Positions 27,472 through 35,440 of a stretch of DNA of 64,000 nt are shown piece by piece. Location of the stretch: the NCBI RefSeq assembly GCF_902506205.1, contig NZ_LR732816.1:1807604-1871603 (forward strand). The letters run 5' to 3'. Every line of letters begins with the position of its first letter. Position 1 is the stretch's first letter. This DNA is from Brevundimonas sp. G8 (GTDB taxonomy: Bacteria; Pseudomonadota; Alphaproteobacteria; Caulobacterales; Caulobacteraceae). The notes under the pieces are model-generated. The model searched no databases. It was not told the origin of the DNA and worked only from the letters and a program-made list of their open reading frames with translations. Made by a program: the position numbers and the translations under genes.

Positions 27472-28152
27472 ATGAAGTTAGAAAAAGTAACCGAAAAGGC
27501 CGGACGCAAATATCACGACGCCTGTGGCGCGGCGCACGGGCTGGATCTGATCGGCGAGCGCTGGGCGCTGCTGGTCATCCGCGAACTGATGATGGGACCG
27601 CGCCGGTTCGGAGACCTGAGAAAGGATTTGCACGGCATCTCGGCCAATGTGCTGACGCAGCGGCTGGAGGGGCTGGAAGCGTCTGGCATCCTGCGGCGCA
27701 GAAAGCTGCCCCCGCCCGCCTCGGTCCAGGTCTATGAGCTGACGCCTTGGGGCTATGAGATCAAGCCGGTCTTCATGGTGCTGGGCGGCTGGGCGGCGCG
27801 CTCCCCGCTGCACGACCCGACCCTGCCGATCAGCGCGGTGTCGATCATGCAGTCGTTCGAGACGATGTTCGACCCGGGTCTGGCCGGCGATGCGGTCATG
27901 AGCCTGGGTTTCGTCTTCGGCGATGAAGGGTTCGTGGTGCAGGTCGAAGGCGGGATCATCACGACGCGCCGCGATGCGACGGACGCCGCCGAGGTCGTTC
28001 TGACGACGCAGCCGCCGCTGGTCGCCGCCTGCGTCTATGGCAAGGTTCCGCCCGCTGCCTTCGAGGCCGATGGGATGATGACCGTCACCGGCGATCGTGC
28101 CGTGTTCGACCGGTTCGCGGGCTTCTTCAACCTGCCGGAGAAAGCGGGGTGA
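27472..28152 (+). CDS. HxlR family transcriptional regulator with C-terminal ligand domain
   Basis: A 226-residue regulator. The N-terminal HxlR winged helix has the usual Cys18 (HDACGAAHGLDLIGERWALLVIRELMMGPRRFGDLRKDL), followed by ISANVLTQRLEGLEASGILRRR and YELTPWG. The C-terminal half (about residues 120-226) is an added domain resembling the SCP2-like lipid-binding fold often found in this subgroup. HxlR proteins respond to aldehydes, quinones or other electrophiles. It is divergent from the VOC/SRPBCC/DUF1428 operon. Its last 26 bp overlap the 3' end of the convergent gene. Confidence 0.9.
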   Translation: MKLEKVTEKAGRKYHDACGAAHGLDLIGERWALLVIRELMMGPRRFGDLRKDLHGISANVLTQRLEGLEASGILRRRKLPPPASVQVYELTPWGYEIKPVFMVLGGWAARSPLHDPTLPISAVSIMQSFETMFDPGLAGDAVMSLGFVFGDEGFVVQVEGGIITTRRDATDAAEVVLTTQPPLVAACVYGKVPPAAFEADGMMTVTGDRAVFDRFAGFFNLPEKAG

Positions 28153-28894
28153 TTTCGCAGCCAAAGCGCGCGCAGTAGCGGGCGCGGACCTTGATGGCGA
28201 CAGCCTCGGGGTCGAAGAGATCGAGGGACGATTTCATCATCTGCTCGGAATCTGGCGGCGTCTTGGAGACGGGCGGTCGACCTTGAGACATCGCCTGCAG
28301 ATCGACCTCTGCGATATTGCGCGCCAAAAGCGTCGCGAAGATTCGCCGGGTCTCTGTCGCCGAGGGAGACTCTTGTCGAAACCACGACTCGATCAGCGCC
28401 CGGCGATCCGCAGGCGCTTCGATATCGGGCATGAAGGGCTCGGGAATATCCTCCAGCATCTGTTGCGCCAGAATGTCGGCGGCGGCCATAGCGGCCGGTG
28501 TCGGCCGCGGCCCTCTCCAAGGCGGCGTCTGGGAACGGCGTGGTCGCTCGGTCGTAAAGGGAATAGCGACGCGGAAGCGGCTTGGCTGGGCTCTACCGTC
28601 TATGGTCGCCGGGTTCAGCGTTCCGCGACGCACGACCTCCAAAGCACGCTCGCCGAAGCCTAGCCCTTCAGGCAATTCGGAGCGCACTTCGCAGTCTTTA
28701 GCCTGACCGCTTACGGTCGCGGTGCATTCGACGACGACGCGGCCGTCTATGCCCAACAATACCGCCAAGCCTGGGAAGTCGTTCTCAGACGCCGCAGGCG
28801 GGATTTTCCATGACGAAGAGGTGCGCTGCGCCAAGCTGGGCGAGGCGACCATCACCGTGGCTGCACCTATCACTGCCACCAACCAAACACGCAT
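28127..28894 (-). CDS. Secreted protein with TonB C-terminal-like domain
   Basis: A 255-residue protein with a signal peptide (about 22 residues, ending SLA-Q). Residues about 48-110 (LGIDGRVVVECTATVSGQAKDCEVRSELPEGLGFGERALEVVRRGTLNPA...) match the TonB C-terminal fold used in energy transducers, but there is no membrane anchor or Pro-rich linker. The C-terminal 130 residues are unassigned, with two cysteines near the end (RYCARFGCEITPL). It may be an orphan periplasmic TonB-C protein. Convergent with HxlR. Confidence 0.72.
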   Translation of the reverse strand: MRVWLVAVIGAATVMVASPSLAQRTSSSWKIPPAASENDFPGLAVLLGIDGRVVVECTATVSGQAKDCEVRSELPEGLGFGERALEVVRRGTLNPATIDGRAQPSRFRVAIPFTTERPRRSQTPPWRGPRPTPAAMAAADILAQQMLEDIPEPFMPDIEAPADRRALIESWFRQESPSATETRRIFATLLARNIAEVDLQAMSQGRPPVSKTPPDSEQMMKSSLDLFDPEAVAIKVRARYCARFGCEITPLSPAG

Positions 28895-28939
28895 GACGAT
28901 CCCCGACGGCTTCCCCTAGCGTGTTCGACGCTTAAGGCT

Positions 28940-29149
28940 TCAAGCCAGGATGTCCAGCAGGGTTCCGGTCATGTCGTCGGCGGTGCGGACCACGGCGGCG
29001 TTGGCGTTGAAGGCGGTCTTGGCCTGGAGGCGTTCGACGGTTTCCTCGGCCAGATTGTCGAGCGGTGCGGTCGCGGTGCGGCGCGCGCTGTTGTCGAAGC
29101 GCGTCTGGGCGCTGGTCATTCCGGCGGCGGCGATGGAAAGCGCTTGCAT
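28940..29149 (-). CDS. Short flagellar basal-body-rod-like protein
   Basis: A 69-residue protein starting MQALSIAAAGMTSAQTRFDNSARRTAT, the N-terminal helix typical of flagellar rod/hook proteins, and ending with a matching coiled-coil segment (LQAKTAFNANAAVVRTADDMTGTLLDILA). Such short rod-like proteins occur outside flagellar operons in alphaproteobacteria. No other flagellar gene is in the window. Its function is unknown. Confidence 0.75.
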   Translation of the reverse strand: MQALSIAAAGMTSAQTRFDNSARRTATAPLDNLAEETVERLQAKTAFNANAAVVRTADDMTGTLLDILA

Positions 29150-29245
29150 GACGAGGGTCCGGGCGAGGTGCGTTCGATCTCAAGACTGCGTCTTTCAGGT
29201 CAACGTCGCCTGAAGGAACAGGGTGAACGGTGTTTTCCGCCCCGC

Positions 29246-29270
29246 TTGCGCCCTTATTCGTGTATAGAGC
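29246..29270 (+). promoter_or_regulatory. Candidate housekeeping promoter for the DEAD-box helicase
   Basis: TTGCGCC, a 9-bp spacer and GTATAGAGC resemble the Caulobacter sigma-73 pattern (TTGACGS, short spacer, GCTANAWC). Transcription would start near the base of the leader hairpins at 29280. This is a weak match and inference only. Confidence 0.3.
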
Positions 29271-29279
29271 GCCATCATT

Positions 29280-29330
29280 CGCCCGGCCTGAGGTCTGACC
29301 TCGGCCGGGCGCGGTCGTTTCAACGACCGC
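29280..29330 (+). promoter_or_regulatory. Two adjacent hairpins in the DEAD-box helicase leader
   Basis: The first hairpin is CGCCCGGCC-T-GAGGTC-T-GACCTC-GGCCGGGCG (29280-29311), nearly perfect. The second is GCGGTCGTT-tc-AACGACCGC (29311-29330). They share base 29311 and end 25 bp before the ATG. There is no T-run after either, so they are unlikely to be a simple terminator; a structured leader that the helicase may itself remodel is possible. Confidence 0.6.
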
Positions 29331-29355
29331 CCTTGTCCGTTTGCCCAGGTTTCCT

Positions 29356-31254
29356 ATGCCCTTTCCCGCCGTCCATCCCGCGCTCGACCGCGCCCTGATC
29401 AACAAGGGCTATGCCGAACCAACCCCGGTTCAGGCCGCTGTCCTGGAAGCCGAATACGCTGGTCGCGACCTGCTGGTCTCGGCCCAGACGGGCTCGGGCA
29501 AAACCGTCGCCTTTGGTCTGGCTGCAGCCCCGACCCTGTTGGGCGACAAGCCGATCTTCGCCCCCGGCGGCGCGCCGCTGTGCCTGGCCATCGCCCCGAC
29601 GCGGGAACTGGCCATGCAGGTCGCGGCCGAGCTGGAATGGCTGTACGCCGACTCCGGCGCCAAGATCGCCACCTGCGTCGGCGGCATGGATGCGCGCCGT
29701 GAAGCGCGCGCCCTCAGCTTCGGCGTCCACATCGTCGTCGGCACGCCCGGCCGCCTGAAGGATCACATCGACCGGGGCAACCTGGACCTGTCAGAGCTGA
29801 AGGTCGCCGTGCTGGACGAGGCCGACGAGATGCTGGACATGGGCTTCCGCGAAGATCTGGAGCACATCCTGGACCAGGCGCCGGCCGAACGCCGCACCCT
29901 GCTGTTCTCGGCGACCATCGCGCGCGAGATCGCGACCCTGGCCAAACGCTATCAGAAGGACGCGGTGCGCATCGACGCCACCGACAAGACGCGCCAGCAC
30001 GCCGACATCGAATACCGCGCCTATCGCATCGCGCCGAACGAGATCGAGCATGCGGTGGTCAACACCCTGCGCTGGTTCGAGGCGCCGCGCGCCATGGTCT
30101 TCTGCTCCACGCGCGATAGCGTGCGTCACCTGCAATCCTCGCTGCTGGAGCGTGGTTTCTCGACCGTCAGCCTGTCGGGCGAGATGGGTCAGCGCGAGCG
30201 CACCGACGCGCTTCAGTCGCTGCGTGACGGCCGCGCCCGCGTCTGCGTCGCCACCGACGTGGCCGCGCGCGGTCTGGACCTGCCGGACCTGGGCCTGGTC
30301 ATCCACGCCGAACTGCCGATGAACCGCGCCGGCCTGCTGCACCGTTCGGGCCGGACGGGCCGTGCGGGCAAGAAGGGCGTCTCCGTGATGCTGGTGCCGC
30401 ACTCGCGCCGCCGCAAGGCGGAGCGTCTGATGGACGAGGCCGGCGTCGACGCCGTCTGGACCGGCGCGCCGACCTTCGACGAAATCCGCAAGGCCGACGA
30501 AGGCCGTCTGCTGTCGCCCGAGTTCTTCGAGGCCGAGGTCTCCGACGAGGACATGATCGTCGCCAAGCGGATGATCGCCGAGCGCACGCCCGACGAGATC
30601 GCCGCCGCCCTGGTGCGTCTGCTGCGCAAGGAACAGCCGGCGCCGGAAGAACTGTCCGATCCGGGCTCGGATCGCGGTCCCGCCAAGCGCGAACGCACCG
30701 TGCGCAACGACGACGGTACGGCGGCCCAGCCGTGGCCGGGCGACCGCCTGGGCTCCGACGACGTGGTCTGGTTCCGCCTGGACGTGGGCCGCAACAAGAA
30801 TGCCGACCCGAAATGGCTGATCCCGCTGATCTGCCGCATCGGCGGCATCACCAAGCCCCAGATCGGCGCCATCCGCACCTTCCCCGACGAGACCCGTTTC
30901 GAGGTCGCCAAGACCCACGAAAAAGCCTTCCGCGAAGCCGTCGCTGCGTCCAAGGACGAGGTGAAGATCACGCCGTCGGAAGCCCCGACGCCGGGTTCGA
31001 TGAAGGCCGGTCGGTACGAAGGCAAGCCGCGTCGCGAAGAAGGCGACCGTCCCTTCAAGAAGACCCCCTACAAGCGCGCCGACGGCGGCGCGGGCGACGC
31101 CCGTCCGGCCTTCAAGAAGCCCTGGGCGCCCAAGGCAGACGGCGGCGGCAACCCGCGCTCGAACGCAGCAGCCGACAAGCCGTTCGCCAAGAAGGCCTTC
31201 CAGGGCAAGCCGAACTTCAAGAAGGACGGCTTCAAGGGCAAGCCCAAGGGCTAA
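29356..31254 (+). CDS. DEAD-box RNA helicase with DbpA-type RNA-binding domain
   Basis: A 632-residue ATP-dependent RNA helicase resembling CsdA/DeaD. Visible motifs: Q-motif (EPTPVQAAVL), I (AQTGSGKT, 43-50), Ia (PTRELA), II (DEAD in VLDEADEMLDMG), III (SAT), V/VI (ATDVAARGLDLPDL, HRSGRTGRAGKKG). A DbpA-like RNA-binding domain follows near residues 470-540 (DVVWFRLDVGRNKNADPKWLIPLICRIGGITKPQIGAIRTF), then a Lys/Gly/Ala-rich disordered tail. ATG 29356 is preferred over TTG 29341 because it gives the conserved helicase N-terminus. The leader contains two strong hairpins. Confidence 0.93.
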   Translation: MPFPAVHPALDRALINKGYAEPTPVQAAVLEAEYAGRDLLVSAQTGSGKTVAFGLAAAPTLLGDKPIFAPGGAPLCLAIAPTRELAMQVAAELEWLYADSGAKIATCVGGMDARREARALSFGVHIVVGTPGRLKDHIDRGNLDLSELKVAVLDEADEMLDMGFREDLEHILDQAPAERRTLLFSATIAREIATLAKRYQKDAVRIDATDKTRQHADIEYRAYRIAPNEIEHAVVNTLRWFEAPRAMVFCSTRDSVRHLQSSLLERGFSTVSLSGEMGQRERTDALQSLRDGRARVCVATDVAARGLDLPDLGLVIHAELPMNRAGLLHRSGRTGRAGKKGVSVMLVPHSRRRKAERLMDEAGVDAVWTGAPTFDEIRKADEGRLLSPEFFEAEVSDEDMIVAKRMIAERTPDEIAAALVRLLRKEQPAPEELSDPGSDRGPAKRERTVRNDDGTAAQPWPGDRLGSDDVVWFRLDVGRNKNADPKWLIPLICRIGGITKPQIGAIRTFPDETRFEVAKTHEKAFREAVAASKDEVKITPSEAPTPGSMKAGRYEGKPRREEGDRPFKKTPYKRADGGAGDARPAFKKPWAPKADGGGNPRSNAAADKPFAKKAFQGKPNFKKDGFKGKPKG

Positions 31255-31280
31255 GGCGTTACACGTCTAAAGATTAGTCC

Positions 31281-31384
31281 GTCATCCTCGCTTTTGTGGC
31301 GAGGATCCAGACTCCCGGTGCCTGCAATTGTTCGCCACTTTCACTACCGGGAGTCTGGATACTAGGCACAAGGCCTAGGATGAC
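31281..31384. repeat. Intergenic inverted repeat element
   Basis: Two long arms: GTCATCCTCG...ATCCAGACTCCCGGT (31281-31319) and ACCGGGAGTCTGGAT...CCTAGGATGAC (31346-31384), with 15 bp of the inner arms perfectly complementary. The phrases gtcatcctcg and gaggatccagac are characteristic of a dispersed alphaproteobacterial palindromic element. The RNA would fold into one long stem after the helicase gene, so it may act as a terminator or mRNA stabiliser. Confidence 0.75.
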
Positions 31385-31437
31385 GAGAGGGTAGAGCTGC
31401 CCTTGCCACCCGTCTCATCCGGGCGCACCTTCCGCTC

Positions 31438-31761
31438 ATGAGCACGCCGTCCGCACCTGATGGTCGATACGCCTCGTTCGAGGCCTTCTATCCCTATTAC
31501 ATTCACGAGCATTCCAACCGCACGTGCCGACGCATCCACGTCGTGGGCACCGGCCTGGTGATCCTGGCGTTCGGGGTCTTTGTGGCGACGCAAAACCCCT
31601 GGTGGCTGCTGGCCATGCCGCTGCTCGGATACGGCTTCGCCTGGGTGGGGCATTTCTTCTTCGAGAAGAACCGGCCCGCGACGTTCAAATATCCGCTGTG
31701 GAGCCTGATGGGCGACTTCCGTCTGTTCTTCGAGACGGTGTCGGGCAAGCGCCGCTTCTGA
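31438..31761 (+). CDS. DUF962/Mpo1-like membrane protein
   Basis: A 107-residue protein of the Mpo1/YGL010w (DUF962) family. Diagnostic are FEAFYPYYIHEHSNRTCRRIHVVGT, two hydrophobic helices, and WVGHFFFEKNRPATFKYPLWSLMGDFRLFFE. The conserved histidines bind iron in yeast Mpo1, an Fe(II) dioxygenase of fatty-acid alpha-oxidation; bacterial members are uncharacterised. It stands alone between two intergenic features. Confidence 0.88.
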   Translation: MSTPSAPDGRYASFEAFYPYYIHEHSNRTCRRIHVVGTGLVILAFGVFVATQNPWWLLAMPLLGYGFAWVGHFFFEKNRPATFKYPLWSLMGDFRLFFETVSGKRRF

Positions 31762-31841
31762 TCCGCATTTCAAGCTGCGCGGTTTTTTGAAACCGACTAG
31801 TCTGGTCCTGCGGCGCCTCGCCGCTGCTGGAGGGAGCGCTC

Positions 31842-32732
31842 ATGAAATCCATCGCCATCGTCGCCGCCGCCTCGGTCCTGTTCGCCCCGGGCGTCAGCCT
31901 GGCGCAGAAGGCCGGGGCCAAGCCCGACTTCAATCTGGATCCCAACTATGGCTCGGTCGAGCTGGAGACGGGCTTCACGCCCGACCCCTGGACCAAGTCG
32001 ATCCTGGCCGGCGGTTCGATCGCCGCTTCGGCCGCGCAATCGGGCTGCGAGGGCAAGGTGAGCGCCGCGCCCGACCTGCAACTGAACTTCACGGCCGGCG
32101 ATCTGGACCTGACCATCAAGGCCCTGGCGTCCGAGGACACCACCCTGCTGGTCAACAGCCCCGGCGGCCGGTGGTATTGCGACGACGACAGCGGCGGCGA
32201 CCTGGACCCGATGGTGACGATCTCCGATCCCGAGAGCGGCCGTTACGATATCTGGCTGGGCACCTATGACGACAGCATGGTCCAGTCGACGCTGCAGATC
32301 AGCGAACTGGGCGGCACGGACATGACCTCGGGGCCTGCGCCGAACATGGAACTGGAGCCCAACTACGGCACGGCCAATCTGCGCGGCGGGTTCACGCCCG
32401 ATCCCTGGACCAAGTCGATACTTGCCGGCGGTTCGTCGCCCGCCTCGGCCGCCAAGTCGGGTTGCGAAGGCTCGGTCAGCGCGGCGCCGGACATTCAGAT
32501 ATTCTTCGAGCCGGGCGATTCCGACCTGACGTTCCGCGTGCGGGCCGAGGAGGACACCACCCTGCTGATCAACACGCCGAACGGCCGCTTCTATTGCGAC
32601 GACGACAGCGGCGGCGATCTGGATCCCAAGGTCACGATCACCAATCCCCAGAGCGGCCGCTACGACATCTGGGTCGGCACCTATAACGGCTCGATGGTGC
32701 AATCGACGCTGGAAGTGTCCGAGTTGGACTGA
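31842..32732 (+). CDS. Secreted protein with two tandem domains, unassigned
   Basis: A 296-residue protein with a signal peptide (about 21 residues, ending SLA-Q). The mature part is a tandem duplication of about 130 residues. Each copy has NYG, GFTPDPWTKSILAGGS, a SGCEG cysteine, APD, EDTTLL, then YCDDDSGGDLDP, a clustered-Asp motif likely to bind calcium, followed by SGRYDIW.GTY and MVQSTL. Each domain has one Cys pair that may form a disulphide. The fold resembles pre-peptidase C-terminal-like beta-sandwich modules, but no peptidase is present. Function unknown. Confidence 0.8.
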   Translation: MKSIAIVAAASVLFAPGVSLAQKAGAKPDFNLDPNYGSVELETGFTPDPWTKSILAGGSIAASAAQSGCEGKVSAAPDLQLNFTAGDLDLTIKALASEDTTLLVNSPGGRWYCDDDSGGDLDPMVTISDPESGRYDIWLGTYDDSMVQSTLQISELGGTDMTSGPAPNMELEPNYGTANLRGGFTPDPWTKSILAGGSSPASAAKSGCEGSVSAAPDIQIFFEPGDSDLTFRVRAEEDTTLLINTPNGRFYCDDDSGGDLDPKVTITNPQSGRYDIWVGTYNGSMVQSTLEVSELD

Positions 32733-32754
32733 TCGCAGCTAGACGCAGACACGG

Positions 32755-32790
32755 AAACGCCGGCTGACCTTCGCGGTCAGCCGGCGTTTT
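32755..32790. terminator. Bidirectional Rho-independent terminator
   Basis: Stem AACGCCGGCTGACC/GGTCAGCCGGCGTT with a short loop (ttcgc), flanked by A-run on the left and T-run on the right. It separates the convergent duplicated-domain gene and the 3D-domain gene and could serve both. Confidence 0.85.
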
Positions 32791-32805
32791 CATTTCCGCA
32801 TCGGA

Positions 32806-33363
32806 TCAGTTGGAGGCGGTGGTCCAGGCCGGGGGGCAGCCGTCGAAGTCGCCGGCGTCGACGATGGTCAGGGTGCGCATGTTCAGACGCTGCGCCTGGT
32901 TCATCGAGCCACGGCCGTTGCCGGTGTAGAGGTCGACCTTCTGGCCCTTGATGGCGCCGCCGGTGTCCGACGCGTACCAGTAGCCGTCGTGGATCGTGCC
33001 GTCGGCCATACGCAGGCCCACCGTCTCGCGAATGAACAGCTTGGTGCGGCGGGGAATGACGCGGGGATCGACCGCGACGGTGCGCATGGCGATCGGACGG
33101 CAACCCAGGGAATCGTTGCCCGTCGCGCCGCCGCCGCCTGCGTGATAGAGGCGCGCCGATGCGCGCCAGTCGGGATCTGAGGCCATCATCTCGGCCTGTT
33201 CGGCGTTCAGCGCGGTTTCGATTTCGGTGGAACCGACGGTGGCGGCAAGGGTTTCAACCCTGACTTCATCCGCCGCTACGACATCATTGTAGGGGACAGG
33301 CCCGCTCGTCACAGACGACACGGCGGCCCAAAGCATGGCGATAGCAGCGGAAGCGCCGATCAT
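32806..33363 (-). CDS. 3D (Asp-Asp-Asp) domain protein
   Basis: A 185-residue secreted protein with an N-terminal hydrophobic signal. The C-terminal 3D domain is shared with MltA and YocH-like peptidoglycan enzymes: AVDPRVIPRRTKLFIRE, YWYASDTGGAIKGQKVDLYTG with the metal/catalytic-type Asp residues, and a final GCPPAW. It probably acts on or binds peptidoglycan. About 195 bp of AT-richer sequence precedes it and likely contains its promoter. Confidence 0.87.
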   Translation of the reverse strand: MIGASAAIAMLWAAVSSVTSGPVPYNDVVAADEVRVETLAATVGSTEIETALNAEQAEMMASDPDWRASARLYHAGGGGATGNDSLGCRPIAMRTVAVDPRVIPRRTKLFIRETVGLRMADGTIHDGYWYASDTGGAIKGQKVDLYTGNGRGSMNQAQRLNMRTLTIVDAGDFDGCPPAWTTASN

Positions 33364-33558
33364 GAGTTTCGCTCAGGAGACACCGGCTCCCAACGCCGCC
33401 GGCGCTGGCCTTGTCGCGTTAACTTGTGGCGAGAAAGCGGCCAAATCGTCCGGCGTGCTTTGCGTTACGATTTGTTTCTAAGTTAACACATTGTTTTTCA
33501 TGATTTATCCATCCCCAGCTTGCGCGCCCGTGCGGCAAGCCAGGGACGGGTTCGGCTA

Positions 33559-34227
33559 TCAGAATTTGAAGTTCAGACCCGCCTGAACGACGGGAAGGAT
33601 CTTGTAATCGTCGGCCTCGGACTGGATGTCCTGCTCTTCCTGATCCAGCCGCGCCCGGAAAATGGGGTCGTTGGACAGGGTTCCGCCGCGCGCATCCAGA
33701 TTGACCTGGGGCGAGTCGCCGAACGCGGCGCCGGCCAGGATGCGGAAGCCCAGGCGGCCGCCGCGCGTGAAGGTGTTGTCGTAACCGAAGCCGACGAAGG
33801 GCGCGGTGCTTTCCAGGTCGATGCGGCCCGTCAGCGTCCCGACCTGGGCCGGGGTGAAGGTCGCGCCGCCGACATTGACGTTGCCGGTGGGCGTGGCGTC
33901 CAGATCGATCTTGCGATCCCCGAAATAGGCGCCGCCCGAGATCAGGAAGCCGTTGCGGAACGGATGCACGTCCACGAAGGCGCCGGGCGACTTGAAGTCG
34001 ATCTTGGCGTCGTAATCGATCCCCTTGTAGGTCTGGTCGCGATCCCAGTTCAGCACGTCATAGCCGCCGCGCAGCACGACGACGGGGCTGAGGGCGAACT
34101 GGGCCTGAAGGCCGGCGCCCGGCGTGCCGACCTGGGCGCCGACGGCGAAACGGCTGTCTTGCTGGGCGAGGGCCGACGCAGCGGGCAGGGCGGCCGTGAC
34201 GACGGCGGCGACGAACAGGGCTTTCAT
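33559..34227 (-). CDS. Outer-membrane beta-barrel protein
   Basis: A 222-residue protein with a signal peptide (MKALFVAAVVTAALPAASALA-QQ) and alternating hydrophobic beta-strands ending NFKF, a barrel signature. Segments such as FALSPVVVLRGGYDVLNWD, FKSPGAFVDVHPFRNGFLISGGAYFGDR and FVGFGYDNTF suggest a small OmpW/OmpA-like porin fold of about 8-12 strands. ATG 34227 is selected; the frame is open to 34266 but that adds residues before the signal. Function not known. Confidence 0.8.
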   Translation of the reverse strand: MKALFVAAVVTAALPAASALAQQDSRFAVGAQVGTPGAGLQAQFALSPVVVLRGGYDVLNWDRDQTYKGIDYDAKIDFKSPGAFVDVHPFRNGFLISGGAYFGDRKIDLDATPTGNVNVGGATFTPAQVGTLTGRIDLESTAPFVGFGYDNTFTRGGRLGFRILAGAAFGDSPQVNLDARGGTLSNDPIFRARLDQEEQDIQSEADDYKILPVVQAGLNFKF

Positions 34228-34293
34228 GACGTGTATCCGAACAGGAGGGGAGGAGGTTTGCTTCACCCTGCCGGTGTGCCCCTGAAGATTGAG

Positions 34294-35310
34294 TTACGCA
34301 GCCTCGTCCCGCCGCGCCTCGGCCTCGCGCACGGCTTCGACGGCGCGGTCCAGCACCTCCAGTCCGGCGCCGGGCTGGATGGCTTCTACGGTCAGGATGC
34401 GGCGGAAGGCGCGCGCGCCGGGGCGGCCATGCATCAGGCCCAGCATGTGCCGGGCCATGGCGGGCAGGGCGAGTCCCTCGGCCAACCGCGCGGCCATATA
34501 GGGACGATAGCGGTCCAGCGCGGCAAAGGCGTCGGTGTCGGCGACGGCCTCGCCATACAGGCGACGGTCCGCCTGACCCAGGATGGCCGGCTCATGATAG
34601 GCGGCGCGGCCCAGCATGACCCCGTCCAGCTTGACCCCGTCTGCGTCGTCCAGATGGGCTTTGGCTTCGTCCATCGAGGCGATGCCGCCGTTGATCGAGA
34701 TGTTCAGATGCGGCCGTTCGCGCTTCAGCCGGCGCACCAGGGCGTAATCCAGCGGCGGCACGTCGCGGTTCTCCTTGGGCGACAGACCCTTCAGCCAGGC
34801 CTTGCGCGCATGGACGACGAAGACCTCGATCCCGACGGCGGCGCAGGCGTCCACCGTGGCGAACAGGCTGACCGCCGGATCCTGATCGTCCACGCCGATG
34901 CGGCATTTGACGGTGGCGGGCACGGTCACCGCCTTGCGGATCGCCGCCATACAGTCAGCCACCAGCTCCGGCTCGCGCATCAGACAGGCCCCGAACCGGC
35001 CCGACTGGACCCGGTCGGACGGGCAGCCGACGTTCAGATTGATCTCGTCGTAACCGAAAGTCTCTCCGATCTTGGCCGCCTCAGCCAACTGCGCCGGATC
35101 CGACCCGCCCAGTTGCAGCGCCACCGGATGCTCCAACGCATCGAACCCCAACAGCCGCTCGCGATCCCCATGCAACACCGCCGGCGCCGTCACCATCTCG
35201 GTATACAGCAAGGCCCGCGTCGTCAGCGCACGGTGAAACGCCCGGCAATGCCGGTCGGTCCAATCCATCATTGGGGCGATGGAGAGCGTGCGGGAGGCGT
35301 TCAACGACAT
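34294..35310 (-). CDS. dusA: tRNA dihydrouridine synthase DusA
   Basis: A 338-residue FMN-dependent enzyme that reduces uridine to dihydrouridine at tRNA positions 20/20a. It has the DusA N-terminus SIAPMMDWTDRHCRAFHR, the motif INLNVGCPSDRVQSGRFGACLM with the catalytic Cys in the NVGCP segment, VKCRIGVDD, HARKAWLKGLSPKENR and ISINGGI. These match the DusA rather than DusB or DusC branch. It stands alone downstream of no obvious partner. Confidence 0.95.
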   Translation of the reverse strand: MSLNASRTLSIAPMMDWTDRHCRAFHRALTTRALLYTEMVTAPAVLHGDRERLLGFDALEHPVALQLGGSDPAQLAEAAKIGETFGYDEINLNVGCPSDRVQSGRFGACLMREPELVADCMAAIRKAVTVPATVKCRIGVDDQDPAVSLFATVDACAAVGIEVFVVHARKAWLKGLSPKENRDVPPLDYALVRRLKRERPHLNISINGGIASMDEAKAHLDDADGVKLDGVMLGRAAYHEPAILGQADRRLYGEAVADTDAFAALDRYRPYMAARLAEGLALPAMARHMLGLMHGRPGARAFRRILTVEAIQPGAGLEVLDRAVEAVREAEARRDEAA

Positions 35311-35440
35311 TATATTTGGAATCGACGTGCTGTTTGGCGACGGTCGCGATGGGGCTTCCCGCGCAGGAGAGCCGCTTTATAGGCGATGTCGTCTTTAAAC
35401 GCGATGACACAGACCCTACCGGCTTAGTAGGTCGGCCGCG

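Noticed and set aside
33520..35382. 620-codon plus-strand frame across the beta-barrel and DusA genes
   Set aside because: It spans two unrelated genes in antisense; no recognisable domain.
35311..35440. Possible gene or RNA between DusA and the TonB receptor-like gene
   Set aside because: No start with ribosome-binding site, no hairpin or tRNA-like fold visible.
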